Assembly (NCBI RefSeq): GCF_028595305.1 | Contig: NZ_JAQQXS010000001.1 | Coordinates: 310,001-374,000, forward strand | Length of the DNA stretch: 64,000 nucleotides | Reading direction: 5' to 3' | Origin: Roseateles koreensis | GTDB taxonomy: Bacteria; Pseudomonadota; Gammaproteobacteria; Burkholderiales; Burkholderiaceae_C | Shown: positions 28,750-38,211 of the stretch, in pieces | Numbering within the stretch: the stretch's first letter is position 1 | Layout: each line of letters starts with the position of its first letter | Position numbers and translations under genes: made by a program | Notes under the pieces: generated by a model | Database searches by the model: none | The model's input: the letters and a program-made list of their open reading frames with translations, nothing else | Told to the model about the DNA's origin: nothing

Positions 28750-29619
28750 ATGTCGACGCAGTTGGTCACGGTGGAAGTGCGGCGTTGGATCGCCGTTCAA
28801 TTCAAGGAAGGGCATGACCAGAACAAGATTCTGGCCGCCTTGCGGGCCAGCGGTTGGGACGCCGATGTGGCGGAACAAGCGGTGCAAGCGGTTCTGGGCA
28901 AGCAAGGTCAGCAACCCGGTTTGAAACGTTTTGAAGCAGCGCAGCGGGCGTTGCCGCCTTCGGGTCGCCTCCCTGAACCTGACTTGACGGCGGAGCGTTC
29001 GGAGTGCGTCGTGGAGGGGCATACCGTCAAGGTTCTACTGACCCTGGCGCAGCCTCGCATCGTTGTTTTTGGGGGCTTGTTGTCCGACGAAGAATGCGAT
29101 GCCTTGGTGGCGCGCGCACGCCCAAGAATGTCGCGTTCTGAAACGGTTGCAGACACCTCCGTTGGCAGTGAGGTCAACACCGCCCGCACCAGTGACGGCA
29201 TGTTCTTTACACGCGGTGAGGATGCCTGTGTTGCGCGGATCGAATCACGCATCGCCGCACTCTTGAATTGGCCGGTCGAGAACGGTGAGGGCCTGCAAGT
29301 TTTGCATTACCGCCCTGGTGCTGAATATCAGCCGCACTATGACTATTTTGATCCTGGCCATGTGGCGACCCCCGCGATTCTTGCGCGTGGCGGGCAGCGC
29401 GTAGGCACTTTGGTGATCTATCTCAATACGCCTGAGGCGGGCGGTGCGACAGTGTTCCCGGACATTCAACTGGCCGTGTCACCGGTGAAGGGTAACGCTG
29501 TGTTTTTCAGTTATGACCAGCCGGACCCCGGTACACAAACACTCCACGGCGGCGCCCAGGTTTGCGCAGGTGAAAAATGGGTCGCCACCAAATGGTTGCG
29601 TGAAGGTGAGTTCATTTGA
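28750..29619 (+). CDS. 2-oxoglutarate/Fe(II) dioxygenase, prolyl-4-hydroxylase-like
   Basis: A 289-residue enzyme. The C-terminal P4H fold carries the iron ligands His196 and Asp198 (QPHYDYFD) and His266 (TLHGG), and Lys276 to bind 2-oxoglutarate. The first 50 residues form a separate helical segment (RRWIAVQFKEGHDQNKIL) resembling a small UBA-like fold. Bacterial relatives hydroxylate proline, in Pseudomonas on EF-Tu; the target here is unknown. It begins 23 bases after yaaA and may share its transcript. Confidence 0.88.
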   Translation: MSTQLVTVEVRRWIAVQFKEGHDQNKILAALRASGWDADVAEQAVQAVLGKQGQQPGLKRFEAAQRALPPSGRLPEPDLTAERSECVVEGHTVKVLLTLAQPRIVVFGGLLSDEECDALVARARPRMSRSETVADTSVGSEVNTARTSDGMFFTRGEDACVARIESRIAALLNWPVENGEGLQVLHYRPGAEYQPHYDYFDPGHVATPAILARGGQRVGTLVIYLNTPEAGGATVFPDIQLAVSPVKGNAVFFSYDQPDPGTQTLHGGAQVCAGEKWVATKWLREGEFI

Positions 29620-29693
29620 CAGGGTAGGGCAGCGCTGCGCCTAAAATTGGCGCAGGCAAATTTCCGCTGAATAGACGACTGGAGAAATTCTTG

Positions 29694-30026
29694 ATGAAAA
29701 AGACGATAGTTCTGGCCCTGGCCAGTTTGGTGAGCAGCTTGGCTTTGGCACAGCAAATTCCCCAGCAGGCCCCTCAACAGGCCGCGCAGCCGATGCCGCC
29801 AGCCGTTGCCGGCCGAGTTATCAGCGAGCCCACTGCCCAGGCCCCCGCCAAGGCCGAAAGCAGTGCCAAGAAGAGCAAGTCAAGCAAGAAAAACGCTTCA
29901 CACGCGTCTTCCGGCAAAAAGTCCAAGAAGACCAAGAAGTCGGCCGCAGGTAAGTCGTCCAGCAAAACCAAGACGGCTGGCGCTCACAAGGCCAAGACCA
30001 AGCACCCCGCACACAAGGTGCATTGA
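29694..30026 (+). CDS. Secreted lysine/alanine/serine-rich low-complexity protein
   Basis: A 110-residue protein with a clear signal peptide (residues 1-20, ending LALAQ) then a Gln/Pro-rich stretch and, from about residue 50 to the end, a very basic Lys/Ser/Ala region with repeats like KKSKK and KTKTAG, resembling histone-H1-like tails. After export it would be strongly positive and likely disordered, able to bind nucleic acid, LPS or peptidoglycan; this is inference. No domain was recognised. GGAG lies nine bases before the ATG at 29694. The palindromic repeat cluster starts immediately after the stop. Confidence 0.7.
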   Translation: MKKTIVLALASLVSSLALAQQIPQQAPQQAAQPMPPAVAGRVISEPTAQAPAKAESSAKKSKSSKKNASHASSGKKSKKTKKSAAGKSSSKTKTAGAHKAKTKHPAHKVH

Positions 30027-30128
30027 AAATTAATGGGGTCAAAAAATTAATGGGGTCAGAGTCGATTTATCAATAAATCGACTCTGACCCCATTTGTTTG
30101 ATAAATCGACTCTGACCCCATTTGTTTG
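30027..30128. repeat. Palindromic repeat cluster of REP/RAYT type
   Basis: A perfect 22-base inverted repeat (30049-30070 and 30073-30094, two-base loop) built on GGGGTCAGAGTCGATTTAT. The right arm with its tail is then tandemly duplicated as an exact 28-base unit (30073-30100, 30101-30128), and a shortened left-arm copy precedes at about 30029-30040. The GGGGTCAGAGTCGA core is of the kind that flanks REP-associated tyrosine transposase elements; no transposase gene is present. Confidence 0.75.
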
Positions 30129-30143
30129 TTGGCTGTTCCAGCA

Positions 30144-30177
30144 AACAAAAAGGGCATCCGAAGATGCCCTTTTTGTT
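30144..30177 (-). terminator. Intrinsic terminator of efp
   Basis: A perfect 14-base stem (30144-30157 and 30164-30177) with a 6-base loop, ending in a T run on the minus strand. It lies 18 bases past the efp stop and also could act on plus-strand transcripts. Confidence 0.88.
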
Positions 30178-30195
30178 GTGCTGGAGCGCGAACGC

Positions 30196-30750
30196 TCAGA
30201 CGCGCTTGCGGTACTCGTGCGTGCGGGTGTCGATTTCGATCTTGTCGCCTTGGGCAACGAAGATGGGCACCGGGATTTCGAAGCCGGTAGCGATCTTGGC
30301 AGGCTTGAGCACCTTGCCGGAGGTGTCGCCCTTGACGGCGGGCTCAGTCCAGGTCACTTCGCGCACCACGGACGTGGGCATTTCAACCGAGATGGCCTTG
30401 CCGTCGTAGAACACCACTTCTACGGGCATCGCATCTTCCAGGTAAGAAACGGCGTCGCCCATGTTCTCGGCTTCGACTTCGAACTGGTTGTAGTCGGTGT
30501 CCATGAACACATACATCGGGTCAGCGAAGTAGGTGTAGGTGCAGTCTTTCTTTTCCAGAATGACTTGGTCCATCTTGTCGTCGGCCTTGAACACGACTTC
30601 GGTGCCCGAGCTGTTCAGCAGGCTCTTGAGTTTCATGCGCACGGTGGCGGCATTGCGGCCACCACGGCTGTATTCGGTCTTCAAAACGACCATCGGGTCC
30701 TTGCCGTGCATGATCACGTTGCCGGCGCGGATTTCTTGTGCAATCTTCAT
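30196..30750 (-). CDS. efp: Elongation factor P
   Basis: A 184-residue translation factor that relieves ribosome stalling at polyproline. Three beta-barrel domains are present at normal length. The tip loop reads [12 protein letters not shown], with arginine at position 32 in place of the lysine used in E. coli; this is the form rhamnosylated by EarP, whose gene lies just upstream. The start [13 protein letters not shown] at 30750 is preferred to an in-frame ATG 60 bases earlier. Transcribed after earP, ending at the terminator at 30144. Confidence 0.97.
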   Translation of the reverse strand: MKIAQEIRAGNVIMHGKDPMVVLKTEYSRGGRNAATVRMKLKSLLNSSGTEVVFKADDKMDQVILEKKDCTYTYFADPMYVFMDTDYNQFEVEAENMGDAVSYLEDAMPVEVVFYDGKAISVEMPTSVVREVTWTEPAVKGDTSGKVLKPAKIATGFEIPVPIFVAQGDKIEIDTRTHEYRKRV

Positions 30751-30986
30751 GGGTGTTCCGATATTGGAGGGACAGATGTTGCGGGTGGCCATTCGTTCGG
30801 GTGAGGGCATATGCCTGTCACCGTCGCGGCGGGTTCATGTCCCTGGCCAATAAAGCAGCAATTTGAATTAATGCCGACGGTACCCAAGGCGCTGGGCCTT
30901 AGATGCCTTAGATGCCTGAGTTCCACTGAGCCGGGTCGTCAAAACAACCAGCTCGGCGAGCCTCTTGCGTGGCAAAGCGTCGGATT

Positions 30987-32054
30987 TTAGCTTGTTTTGC
31001 GGGCGAGATGGATCAGTTGGCTGGTGAGATCGTCTTGTTCCGCCAAATGTGCACGCCAAGCTTGGGCGTGTGCCGGCCCAAGCCGCAGCAGTTCCGGCAG
31101 GTTCAGGCTTGGGGTGGCCCAGGGTTGAAGGCCGTTCCACTGCCGCCACAGGGTGCGATAGTGATTGGCTAGCGTGGCATCAGCATCAGCCAGCCAGCGC
31201 GCCATAAAGGCTTCCAGCTTGGGTGCATGTGCCAGGTCGTCTTGGGGGTAGATGTGCCAAACGAAGGGCTTGCCGGCCCACTGCGCGCGCACGAAGGAGT
31301 CTTCACCGCGCACAAAATTGAGGTCGCAGGCCCAGAGCAATCGGTCGAAATTCGGCTGGCTCAAAAATGGCAGGGCTAGCCAGTTCAAGTCGGCCGGCAG
31401 TGTCATGCGGGTCATTTGGTCCTGAACCTTGCCGGCGCAAACGAGCAGCAAAACGTCGGCTTGCGCCAGCTCCGACAGCAGCGCCGGGAGCGCCATGTTG
31501 GCGTAGGTAAACAGGCTGACCACAGTTTGGCCAGCCCGGCGATGCACGCCATGCGACGACAGCCAGGCGGCCGCATCAAATTCCGCTTGAGATTTCAGCA
31601 GATCGGGCTCGCGCAAGAGACCGCCGGTGCGGGAGGTGAAGCCGGGGTAAAAAAAACGCTTAGTCAAGCCGCGCCCCGGCCCGCTGAATTGCGGCGAACT
31701 CAGGCCGTGGCTGCGCTCCACATAGCTCTCAGCGCTAAGATATTCAAGATTCAGCCATAGCGGTGGGCGCGCTTGCACGGCCATCTGGGCCACGAAGGCT
31801 TTGGGCAACTCGCAGCCAAAGGCTTCGATGACGACGTCGGGCGGCGCCAGCCCTGCGGCGGGCGCGTCCCAGTGGCGGATTTCGATGCTGGCAGGCCTGG
31901 GATGTGGCGCCATCCACTGCAGTGCGGAGGGGTCGTCGATCCACAAACGCAGCTTTTCACCTCGCGCGGCCAAGTCGTGTGCGAGCCGCCAGCAAACACC
32001 CACGTCACCGAAGTTGTCGACCACGCGGCAAAACAAATCCCATTGCAAACTCAT
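30987..32054 (-). CDS. earP: EF-P arginine 32 rhamnosyltransferase
   Basis: A 355-residue GT-B glycosyltransferase that adds rhamnose from dTDP-rhamnose to Arg32 of EF-P. Seen: the N-terminal DLFCRVVDNFGDVGVCWRLA with the conserved aspartates of the active site, and the nucleotide-sugar site NFVRGEDSFVRAQWAGKPFVWHIYPQ (in two halves of under twenty residues). Start at 32054 (MSLQWDLFCR) matches the family; a frame from 32126 would add 24 residues overlapping the uvrC promoter. Partner efp lies about 240 bases downstream with the matching Arg32. Confidence 0.95.
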   Translation of the reverse strand: MSLQWDLFCRVVDNFGDVGVCWRLAHDLAARGEKLRLWIDDPSALQWMAPHPRPASIEIRHWDAPAAGLAPPDVVIEAFGCELPKAFVAQMAVQARPPLWLNLEYLSAESYVERSHGLSSPQFSGPGRGLTKRFFYPGFTSRTGGLLREPDLLKSQAEFDAAAWLSSHGVHRRAGQTVVSLFTYANMALPALLSELAQADVLLLVCAGKVQDQMTRMTLPADLNWLALPFLSQPNFDRLLWACDLNFVRGEDSFVRAQWAGKPFVWHIYPQDDLAHAPKLEAFMARWLADADATLANHYRTLWRQWNGLQPWATPSLNLPELLRLGPAHAQAWRAHLAEQDDLTSQLIHLARKTS

Positions 32055-32124
32055 GGCGCAATTATCAAGGCGCCGCTGAGCCGCTTGCTGTCGGGCTGCT
32101 GTGGGGGCGGCACAATCGGGTCCC

Positions 32125-34212
32125 ATGCAAGCCAGTGAGACTCCTGATCCTGCCCAATCGCCTTTGAGCGATGCTGAACTGGGCGCCCAAAAACAAGCCG
32201 AGTGGACCGCCGAGCGCCAGATGATCGAAGCTGCCGAGGCGCAGCGTGTGGCCGAAATGGAGCGGGCCGCCGTTGCGCAGCGCGAAAAAATCTTGGCCCA
32301 GGTCGCCGCTTTACCGGGGTTGCCGGGTGTCTATCGCTACTTTGACGCCCAGGATCAAGTGCTTTATGTGGGCAAGGCCAAGCACCTGAAGCGCCGGGTG
32401 TCCAGCTACTTTCAGAAAGACCACGGTGGCACACGCATTGGCATGATGGTGGCGCGCATTGCGCGGCTCGACACCACAGTGGTCCGCACGGAGGCTGAGG
32501 CGCTGCTGCTGGAAAACAACCTGATCAAAACCTTGAACCCCAAGTTCAATATTTTGTTCAAGGACGACAAGAGTTACCCCTATCTCAAGTTGAGCGGCCA
32601 TGCCTACCCGCGGATCAGCTATTACAGGGGGGCGGTGGATCGGCGTCACCGTTACTTCGGGCCCTTTCCCAGTGCCTGGGCAGTGAAGGAGTCGATGCAA
32701 CTGATCCAGAAGGTTTTCAAGCTGCGCACCTGTGAAGACACTGTGTTCAACAACCGCAGCCGCCCCTGCTTGGTATACCAGATTCGGCGCTGTTCGGGGC
32801 CTTGCGTGCCTGAGGGACAAACCGCTGATTACGCACGCAATGTGAGCAACGCCGAACGGTTTTTGCTGGGTGAAACTCAGGAGGTGATGGACGGCCTGCA
32901 AGCACAGATGATGGCGCATGCGGAGCGGCTGGAGTTTGAGCTGGCGGCCGAGCGCCGCAACCAGATCCAAGCCTTGGCGAGTGTGCTGCAGCAGCAGTCG
33001 ATGGACGAAAACAGCGCCACGGGACGGGACCGGGACGTCGACATTCTGGCCGCCAAGGTGCATGGCGGGCGCGCTTGCGTGAACTTGGCGATGGTGCGCG
33101 GTGGCCGGCACCTGGGGGATCGGGCCTTCTTCCCCAAACACGTGGAAGAGGCCACCGCGCTTCGGCTCGACCTGGATGGCGATGAGGATGGCGACAAGGG
33201 CGGCGGCGCTGATGGCGCGGGCGATGAGGCCGGATCAATCACAGCGTACTCGCCCGAGCGCCAGGTGCTGGAAGCCTTCATGGCGCAACACTATCTCGAC
33301 GCGTCAGTGCCCTCGTTGATCGTGGTGAGTGAGGCGGTGGACGATGCGTTGGCGCAGGCCTTGACCCAGCAAGCCGGCTTCAAGGTCACCACGCAAGCGC
33401 AGCCCCGCGGGCAGCGGCGCATCTGGCAGGACATGTGTATCAAGGGCGCTGAGTTGGCCTTGGCGCGTTTGTTGTCTGAAGAGGGCTCGCAGCAGGCGCG
33501 TACGCGGGCCTTGCTTGAAGCCCTGGATTTGTCAGCCCCAGATTTGGACACCTTTCGCATCGAGTGTTTTGACATCAGCCATACCGCGGGTGAATCGACG
33601 ATGGCGTCGTGCGTGGTGTTCGAGTCGCACCAGATGCAGAGCAGCGAGTACCGGCGCTACAACATTGACGGAATCACCGGTGGCGACGACTATGCCGCGA
33701 TGCGGCAGGTGCTGACTCGCCGCTACAGCAAACTGGCCGAAGCGGCGCAATTGGGGACGGGGCGTTTGCCAGATCTGGTGCTGGTGGATGGTGGCCGGGG
33801 TCAAGTCTCGATGGCGCGCGAGGTGTTCGAAGAGTTGGGCCTGGACTTGAGCCTGATCGTCGGTGTGGAAAAGGGCGAGGGCCGCAAGGTGGGGCTCGAA
33901 GAATTGGTGTTCGCGGATGGCCGTGTCAAAGTGTCATTGGGCCGGGACTCTGCCGCCTTGATGCTGGTGGCGCAAATACGCGATGAGGCGCACCGTTTCG
34001 CAATCACGGGCATGCGCGCCAAGCGCGCTGCCGTGCGCACGGGCGGCTCACGTTTGGAGGATGTGGACGGCGTGGGGCCGAAAAAGCGGGCCCAACTGCT
34101 GCAGCGTTTTGGGGGAGTGCGTGGCGTGGCGCAGGCCAGCGTCGAAGAAATTGCGACGGTCAAAGGCATATCCCGTGAATTGGCAGAGGAAATTTATCGT
34201 GTCTTGCATTGA
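32125..34212 (+). CDS. uvrC: Excinuclease ABC subunit C
   Basis: A 695-residue nuclease that makes both incisions in nucleotide excision repair with UvrAB. Domains: GIY-YIG 3' nuclease ([20 protein letters not shown]) beginning near residue 65, UvrB-binding UVR motif near 270, an RNase-H-like 5' nuclease domain with FDISHTAGE and LVDGGRGQV, and a C-terminal tandem HhH ([17 protein letters not shown]). Two oddities: an N-terminal extension of about 60 mostly charged residues, and an acidic Asp/Gly-rich insert near residues 350-372 ([20 protein letters not shown]). GTG at 32101 is an alternative start. Divergent from earP. Confidence 0.95.
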   Translation: MQASETPDPAQSPLSDAELGAQKQAEWTAERQMIEAAEAQRVAEMERAAVAQREKILAQVAALPGLPGVYRYFDAQDQVLYVGKAKHLKRRVSSYFQKDHGGTRIGMMVARIARLDTTVVRTEAEALLLENNLIKTLNPKFNILFKDDKSYPYLKLSGHAYPRISYYRGAVDRRHRYFGPFPSAWAVKESMQLIQKVFKLRTCEDTVFNNRSRPCLVYQIRRCSGPCVPEGQTADYARNVSNAERFLLGETQEVMDGLQAQMMAHAERLEFELAAERRNQIQALASVLQQQSMDENSATGRDRDVDILAAKVHGGRACVNLAMVRGGRHLGDRAFFPKHVEEATALRLDLDGDEDGDKGGGADGAGDEAGSITAYSPERQVLEAFMAQHYLDASVPSLIVVSEAVDDALAQALTQQAGFKVTTQAQPRGQRRIWQDMCIKGAELALARLLSEEGSQQARTRALLEALDLSAPDLDTFRIECFDISHTAGESTMASCVVFESHQMQSSEYRRYNIDGITGGDDYAAMRQVLTRRYSKLAEAAQLGTGRLPDLVLVDGGRGQVSMAREVFEELGLDLSLIVGVEKGEGRKVGLEELVFADGRVKVSLGRDSAALMLVAQIRDEAHRFAITGMRAKRAAVRTGGSRLEDVDGVGPKKRAQLLQRFGGVRGVAQASVEEIATVKGISRELAEEIYRVLH

Positions 34213-34765
34213 AACTGCGCCCGCTTGGTCCCGCGTGGCCTTGGGCTTGGGACTGGCGGCCTTGTTGTCCGGCTGTTCGATGGATGGCGGCCCTCGCCCT
34301 GCTGCGGGCAGCACGCCCCAGGTGGGTACGGCATCCGAGGCTGCCGGCGGTGTTGTGGGCCGTGGCGATCCAGCCCCCAAGCCTTCGCCCGGCAACAGTT
34401 CGGCCGAGGGCAAACCGGTGGTGCTCGCGCAGCCGAAGCCGGTGCGCAACGGCGACGAATTGCGCAAGCAGGCGGCCCAGCGTCTGGTGGCAGCCAACCC
34501 GGAACACAGTTATATGGGCGAGGTGCCGGCCATCTTGTTGGCCATCCCTGTGTTGGAAGTCGAATTGAAGCGGGACGGCAGCATCAAAGCCATCACCGTG
34601 TTGCGCAAGCCCGGGCAAGCACTCGAAACCTTGCAACTGGCGATGGACGCCGTACACCGTGCCGCGCCGTATGGTGATGTCTCCGCCATGCCGCGACCCT
34701 GGAAATTCACCGAGACCTTTTTGTTCAACGACGAGCGCAAATTCAAGCCGCGAACGCTGGACTGA
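34199..34765 (+). CDS. Putative lipoprotein with TonB/TolA-like C-terminus
   Basis: A 188-residue predicted lipoprotein. The GTG at 34199 overlaps the end of uvrC by 14 bases and gives a signal with lipobox LLSGC. Next comes a Gly/Pro/Ala-rich spacer (about residues 25-75), then a conserved-looking domain ([27 protein letters not shown], in part) with alternating strands and a helix, resembling the C-terminal domain of TonB or TolA proteins. That likeness is weak. Its place between uvrC and pgsA suggests co-transcription. Function unknown. Confidence 0.7.
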   Translation: MSCIETAPAWSRVALGLGLAALLSGCSMDGGPRPAAGSTPQVGTASEAAGGVVGRGDPAPKPSPGNSSAEGKPVVLAQPKPVRNGDELRKQAAQRLVAANPEHSYMGEVPAILLAIPVLEVELKRDGSIKAITVLRKPGQALETLQLAMDAVHRAAPYGDVSAMPRPWKFTETFLFNDERKFKPRTLD

Positions 34766-34920
34766 TGTATCGCGCTATGCCCTGGGCTGAAAAACTTGGG
34801 GCTGCGGTGAAGCGCGTGAAGGACTGCGGTGGCTGCACCTCCGTGTCGGCGCAACAATAAAGCCACATTCTCTGCCGGCCCAGGGCAAATCATGCCCTTT
34901 TGTTGTGCACAATGCCCAGC

Positions 34921-35487
34921 ATGTTCTTCACACTGCCTACGCTCTTCACTTGGGCCCGCATCGTCGCCATTCCGCTGATCGTGGGGGTGTTCTACCTGGA
35001 CATTTCTGCGGTCAATCAGAATCTGCTGGCCACCGGCCTGTTTGTGCTGGTTGCGCTAACGGACTGGCTTGACGGCTACTTGGCGCGCAAGCTGAATCAA
35101 GCCTCCGCCTTCGGGGCCTTTCTGGATCCGGTGGCGGACAAAATTCTGGTGTGCGCCGCCTTGCTCGTCTTGTTGGAATTGGGGCGCGTCAATGCGCTGG
35201 TGGCCTTGGTCATCATCGGGCGCGAGATCACCATTTCTGCGCTGCGTGAGTGGATGGCGCAGATCGGCGCGTCGCGCAGTGTGGCTGTGCACATGGTCGG
35301 CAAGCTCAAGACCACAGTGCAGATGGTGGCGATTCCCTTTTTGCTGTTTGATGGCCGCCTGTTTGACCTGATCCCCACGCATGTTTGGGGCACTTGGTTG
35401 ATTTACCTGGCGGTGATCTTGACCATCTGGTCCATGGTCTATTACCTGCAAAAAGCGCTTCCTGAAATTCGCGCCAAAGCGCGCTGA
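34921..35487 (+). CDS. pgsA: CDP-diacylglycerol-glycerol-3-phosphate 3-phosphatidyltransferase
   Basis: A 188-residue inner-membrane enzyme making phosphatidylglycerol-phosphate for phospholipid synthesis. The CDP-alcohol phosphotransferase motif D-G-x2-A-R-x8-G-x3-D-x3-D is complete: Asp51, Gly52, Ala55, Arg56, Gly65, Asp69 and Asp73, in TDWLDGYLARKLNQASAFG and the residues after it. About four or five hydrophobic helices. The start at 34921 (MFFTLPTLFTWAR) aligns with E. coli PgsA; an ATG three codons earlier (34912) is also possible. Downstream is the HU gene after 270 bases. Confidence 0.95.
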   Translation: MFFTLPTLFTWARIVAIPLIVGVFYLDISAVNQNLLATGLFVLVALTDWLDGYLARKLNQASAFGAFLDPVADKILVCAALLVLLELGRVNALVALVIIGREITISALREWMAQIGASRSVAVHMVGKLKTTVQMVAIPFLLFDGRLFDLIPTHVWGTWLIYLAVILTIWSMVYYLQKALPEIRAKAR

Positions 35488-35757
35488 ATGTGCGACCGGC
35501 GCATGCTGCGTGTCGATTGGTCAGATCTTTTGTATCAGGATTTTTCCTTGGCCCTGACGGGTCTTGAATCCGCATAAAATCCGCTGCTTCGCGGCGTTCG
35601 GGTCGGCGCCGCAACCCCTTTTGAAATTCTGCTCGCTATTGCGTTTGTTGAATTGTTTCGAGCAGTGAAACATCTACCGCCGTGCATTGCGTGCAGCGCG
35701 GGCCTGAACATCTGAGCGTGCCGTGGGCACGCTTACCCACCTTTGAGAGGTATCGAA

Positions 35758-36030
35758 GTGAACAAGTCTGAACTGATCGATCACATTGCCGTGCAAGCCG
35801 ATATTTCCAAAGCGGCGGCGGCGCGTGCACTCGAAGCTGTGATCGGCAGCGTCAAGAGCACACTGAAGAAAAATGGCTCCGTTTCTTTGGTGGGGTTTGG
35901 GACCTTCAGCGTGACCCAGCGCGAAGCGCGCTCTGGCCGCAATCCGCGCACGGGCGACACCATCAAGATTGAGGCCGCCAAAGTGCCAAAATTTCGTCCC
36001 GGAAAAGCTTTGAAGGACGCTGTGAATTAA
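35758..36030 (+). CDS. hupB: HU-family DNA-binding protein
   Basis: A 90-residue nucleoid protein that bends DNA as a dimer. Complete HU fold: [11 protein letters not shown] start (GTG codon at 35758), helices, and the DNA-binding arm signature [18 protein letters not shown] with [11 protein letters not shown]. The ribosome site GAGAGG precedes the GTG. A longer frame from 35743 is less likely. It lies alone between pgsA and tRNA-Val, preceded by about 270 bases with no other gene. Confidence 0.96.
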   Translation: MNKSELIDHIAVQADISKAAAARALEAVIGSVKSTLKKNGSVSLVGFGTFSVTQREARSGRNPRTGDTIKIEAAKVPKFRPGKALKDAVN

Positions 36031-36036
36031 ATCCCG

Positions 36037-36042
36037 TATAAT
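36037..36042 (+). promoter_or_regulatory. -10 element for tRNA-Val
   Basis: TATAAT lies 13 bases before the mature tRNA 5' end, in the loop of a short CCCGTA/TACGGG hairpin just after the HU stop. No good -35 hexamer at standard spacing is seen. Confidence 0.5.
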
Positions 36043-36054
36043 TACGGGCTTCGC

Positions 36055-36130
36055 GGGTGCTTAGCTCAGTTGGTAGAGCATCTCCTTTACACGGAGGCGG
36101 TCGGCGGTTCGAGCCCGTCAGCACCCACCA
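36055..36130 (+). tRNA. tRNA-Val (anticodon TAC)
   Basis: A 76-base tRNA with paired acceptor GGGTGCT/AGCACCC, standard D loop (AGCTCAGTTGGTAGAGC), anticodon stem CTCCT/GGAGG type with TAC, T loop GGTTCGAGCCC, and an encoded CCA end. Followed by ppiD on the same strand after 161 bases. Confidence 0.97.
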
Positions 36131-36234
36131 AATACCGTGCTATGTTCAACGGCCCAGTGTCCACGTCAAGTGCGGCGGTGCATGGATGGGGTGTTAACTT
36201 GGCGCATGGCATTCACCCACAATGCCAACTCATT

Positions 36235-36260
36235 CAAAGGCGGACCTCGGTTCGCCTTTG
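36235..36260 (+). terminator. Possible weak hairpin after tRNA-Val
   Basis: CAAAGGCG and CGCCTTTG form an 8-base stem over a 10-base loop, but only a short T run follows. It could be an attenuator or terminator between tRNA-Val and ppiD. Confidence 0.35.
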
Positions 36261-36291
36261 TCGCATTCGCATGCATGTCTGAGGTTTTTCG

Positions 36292-38211
36292 ATGTTTGAG
36301 TTCGTCCGTAAGCACACGCGCCTGTTCCAATTCATCTTGTTGATTCTGATCCTGCCTTCCTTTGCTTTGGTCGGAATGCAGGGCTACACCAGTTTCATGG
36401 ACAACGCCAACGCAGGCGTGGCGACCGTGGATGGCCGCAAGATCACGCAGACGGAATGGGATGCCGCGAATCGCCAGCAGGCCGAGCGTCTGCGCGCCCA
36501 AATGCCCAATCTGGACCCCAAGCTGCTGGACTCCCCCGAGGCTCGCAAGGAAGCGTTGGAGGGTTTGATTCGCGAGCGAGTGCTGCAAGCCGCGGCCAAG
36601 GACCAGCATTTCGTCGTCAACGACGAGCGTCTGCAATCGATGTTCCAGAACGACCCGCAGTTCGCCTTCTTGCGCAACCCCGATGGCACCGTCAACAAGT
36701 CTTTGCTGGCCGCGCAAGGCATGAGCTCGCAAATGTTTGTTGAGCGCCTGCGTCAAGACCTGGCATTGCGCCAAGTGACACAAGGCGTGGCAGGCTCGAC
36801 CCTGGCCACCAGCGCGAATGCCAATGCTGCATTCGACGCCTTGTTGCAGCAGCGTGAGGTGCAGGTGCAGCGCTTCGAGGCCAAAGACTTCCTGGCCAAG
36901 GTTTCGCCGACTGATGCGCAATTTGAAGCCTTCTACAAAGATCCGGCCAACGCAAGCTTGTTCCAACTGCCCGAGAACGCGCAAATCCAATACGTGGTGT
37001 TGGACCTCGAAGCCTTGAAGGTCGGTGTCTCGTTCAATGAAGAAGACCTGCGCAAGTACTACGAAGAAAATGCTTCGCGTTATGCCGTTGCCGAAGAGCG
37101 CCGCGCCAGCCACATCTTGATCAAGGTCGACAAGACAGCCTCCGCTGAGGTGCGCGGCAAGGCCAAGGCGCGTGCAGAAGAACTGTCAGCGCAGGCACGC
37201 AAGAACCCGTCGGCGTTTGCTGAATTGGCACGTAAAAACTCGCAGGATGAAGGCTCTGCTGTGAATGGCGGCGACCTTGATTTCTTCGGCCACGGTGCGA
37301 TGGTCAAGTCCTTCGACGATGCTGTGTTTGCCATGAAAAAAGGCGAAATCAGTGCCCCGATCGAATCAGAGTACGGCTACCACGTGATCGAGTTGACCGC
37401 CATTCGTGGCGGCGACAAAAAAAGCTTTGATTCGGTGCATGCCGAGGTTGAGGCTGAGGTTCGCAAACAGTTGGCGCAAAAGCGTTATTCAGAGGCCGCT
37501 GAGCAGTTCAGCAATTTGGTGTATGAGCAAGCCGACAGCCTGCAGCCTGCGGCAGACAAACTGAAATTGAGCCTCAGCACCGCAACAGTTCAGCGCACGC
37601 CGGCTTTGGGTGCAACCGGCCCGCTCGCTTCGGCCAAATTGCTGGAGTCCATTTTTAGCAACGACGCGCTGCGCAACAAACGCAACACCGAGGCCGTAGA
37701 AACCGCCGCCAACCAAATGACTGCCGCCCGCGTGGTTCAGTACAACCCTGCCAAACTGCAGAGCCTGGACGACGTGAAAGACAAGGTTCGCGCTCAAGTC
37801 GTGGGCAAGCTGGCGATGGCCGAGGCTGTCAAAGCAGGACAAGCACGACTTGAGTCTCTGAAGGCGGGTGGAGACGCCGCCGGTTTGGGTGAGGCCACCT
37901 GGGTTTCACGCGCCAAGGCGAGCGGGTTATCGCGCAAGGTCTTGGAAGCCGTGCTGGCGGCGGATGTGAGCAAACTGCCGACGAGCGTGGGCGTGGACAC
38001 GGGCGAGGGCGCCTACGTGGTGCTGCGCCTCAACCAATTGCAAGACCGCGACCCGGCTGTGATCGACGCCAAACGCGCCGCCCAGCAATATGCCCAAGCC
38101 TGGAGCGCGGCAGAATCTCAAGCCTACTTCGCCGCCTTGAAGCGCCACTACAAAGTGGTGCTGAAGGCACCGGCCACAGCCGTCTCGGCGGCTTCTGCCG
38201 CTCAACCTTGA
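36292..38211 (+). CDS. ppiD: Peptidyl-prolyl cis-trans isomerase, PpiD-like
   Basis: A 639-residue periplasmic folding factor anchored in the inner membrane. An N-terminal helix (FQFILLILILPSFALVGM) is followed by a SurA-like chaperone domain, a parvulin rotamase domain at about residues 265-365 (RRASHILIKVD, GGDLDFFGHGAMVKSFDDA, YGYHVIEL), and a long C-terminal chaperone part. Domain order matches PpiD, which assists outer-membrane and secreted proteins. The start is the ATG at 36292. It lies between two tRNA genes. Confidence 0.93.
   Translation: MFEFVRKHTRLFQFILLILILPSFALVGMQGYTSFMDNANAGVATVDGRKITQTEWDAANRQQAERLRAQMPNLDPKLLDSPEARKEALEGLIRERVLQAAAKDQHFVVNDERLQSMFQNDPQFAFLRNPDGTVNKSLLAAQGMSSQMFVERLRQDLALRQVTQGVAGSTLATSANANAAFDALLQQREVQVQRFEAKDFLAKVSPTDAQFEAFYKDPANASLFQLPENAQIQYVVLDLEALKVGVSFNEEDLRKYYEENASRYAVAEERRASHILIKVDKTASAEVRGKAKARAEELSAQARKNPSAFAELARKNSQDEGSAVNGGDLDFFGHGAMVKSFDDAVFAMKKGEISAPIESEYGYHVIELTAIRGGDKKSFDSVHAEVEAEVRKQLAQKRYSEAAEQFSNLVYEQADSLQPAADKLKLSLSTATVQRTPALGATGPLASAKLLESIFSNDALRNKRNTEAVETAANQMTAARVVQYNPAKLQSLDDVKDKVRAQVVGKLAMAEAVKAGQARLESLKAGGDAAGLGEATWVSRAKASGLSRKVLEAVLAADVSKLPTSVGVDTGEGAYVVLRLNQLQDRDPAVIDAKRAAQQYAQAWSAAESQAYFAALKRHYKVVLKAPATAVSAASAAQP

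Noticed and set aside
30027-30128. Palindromic cluster considered as a CRISPR array
   Set aside because: The repeats are contiguous with no unique spacers and no cas genes are near.
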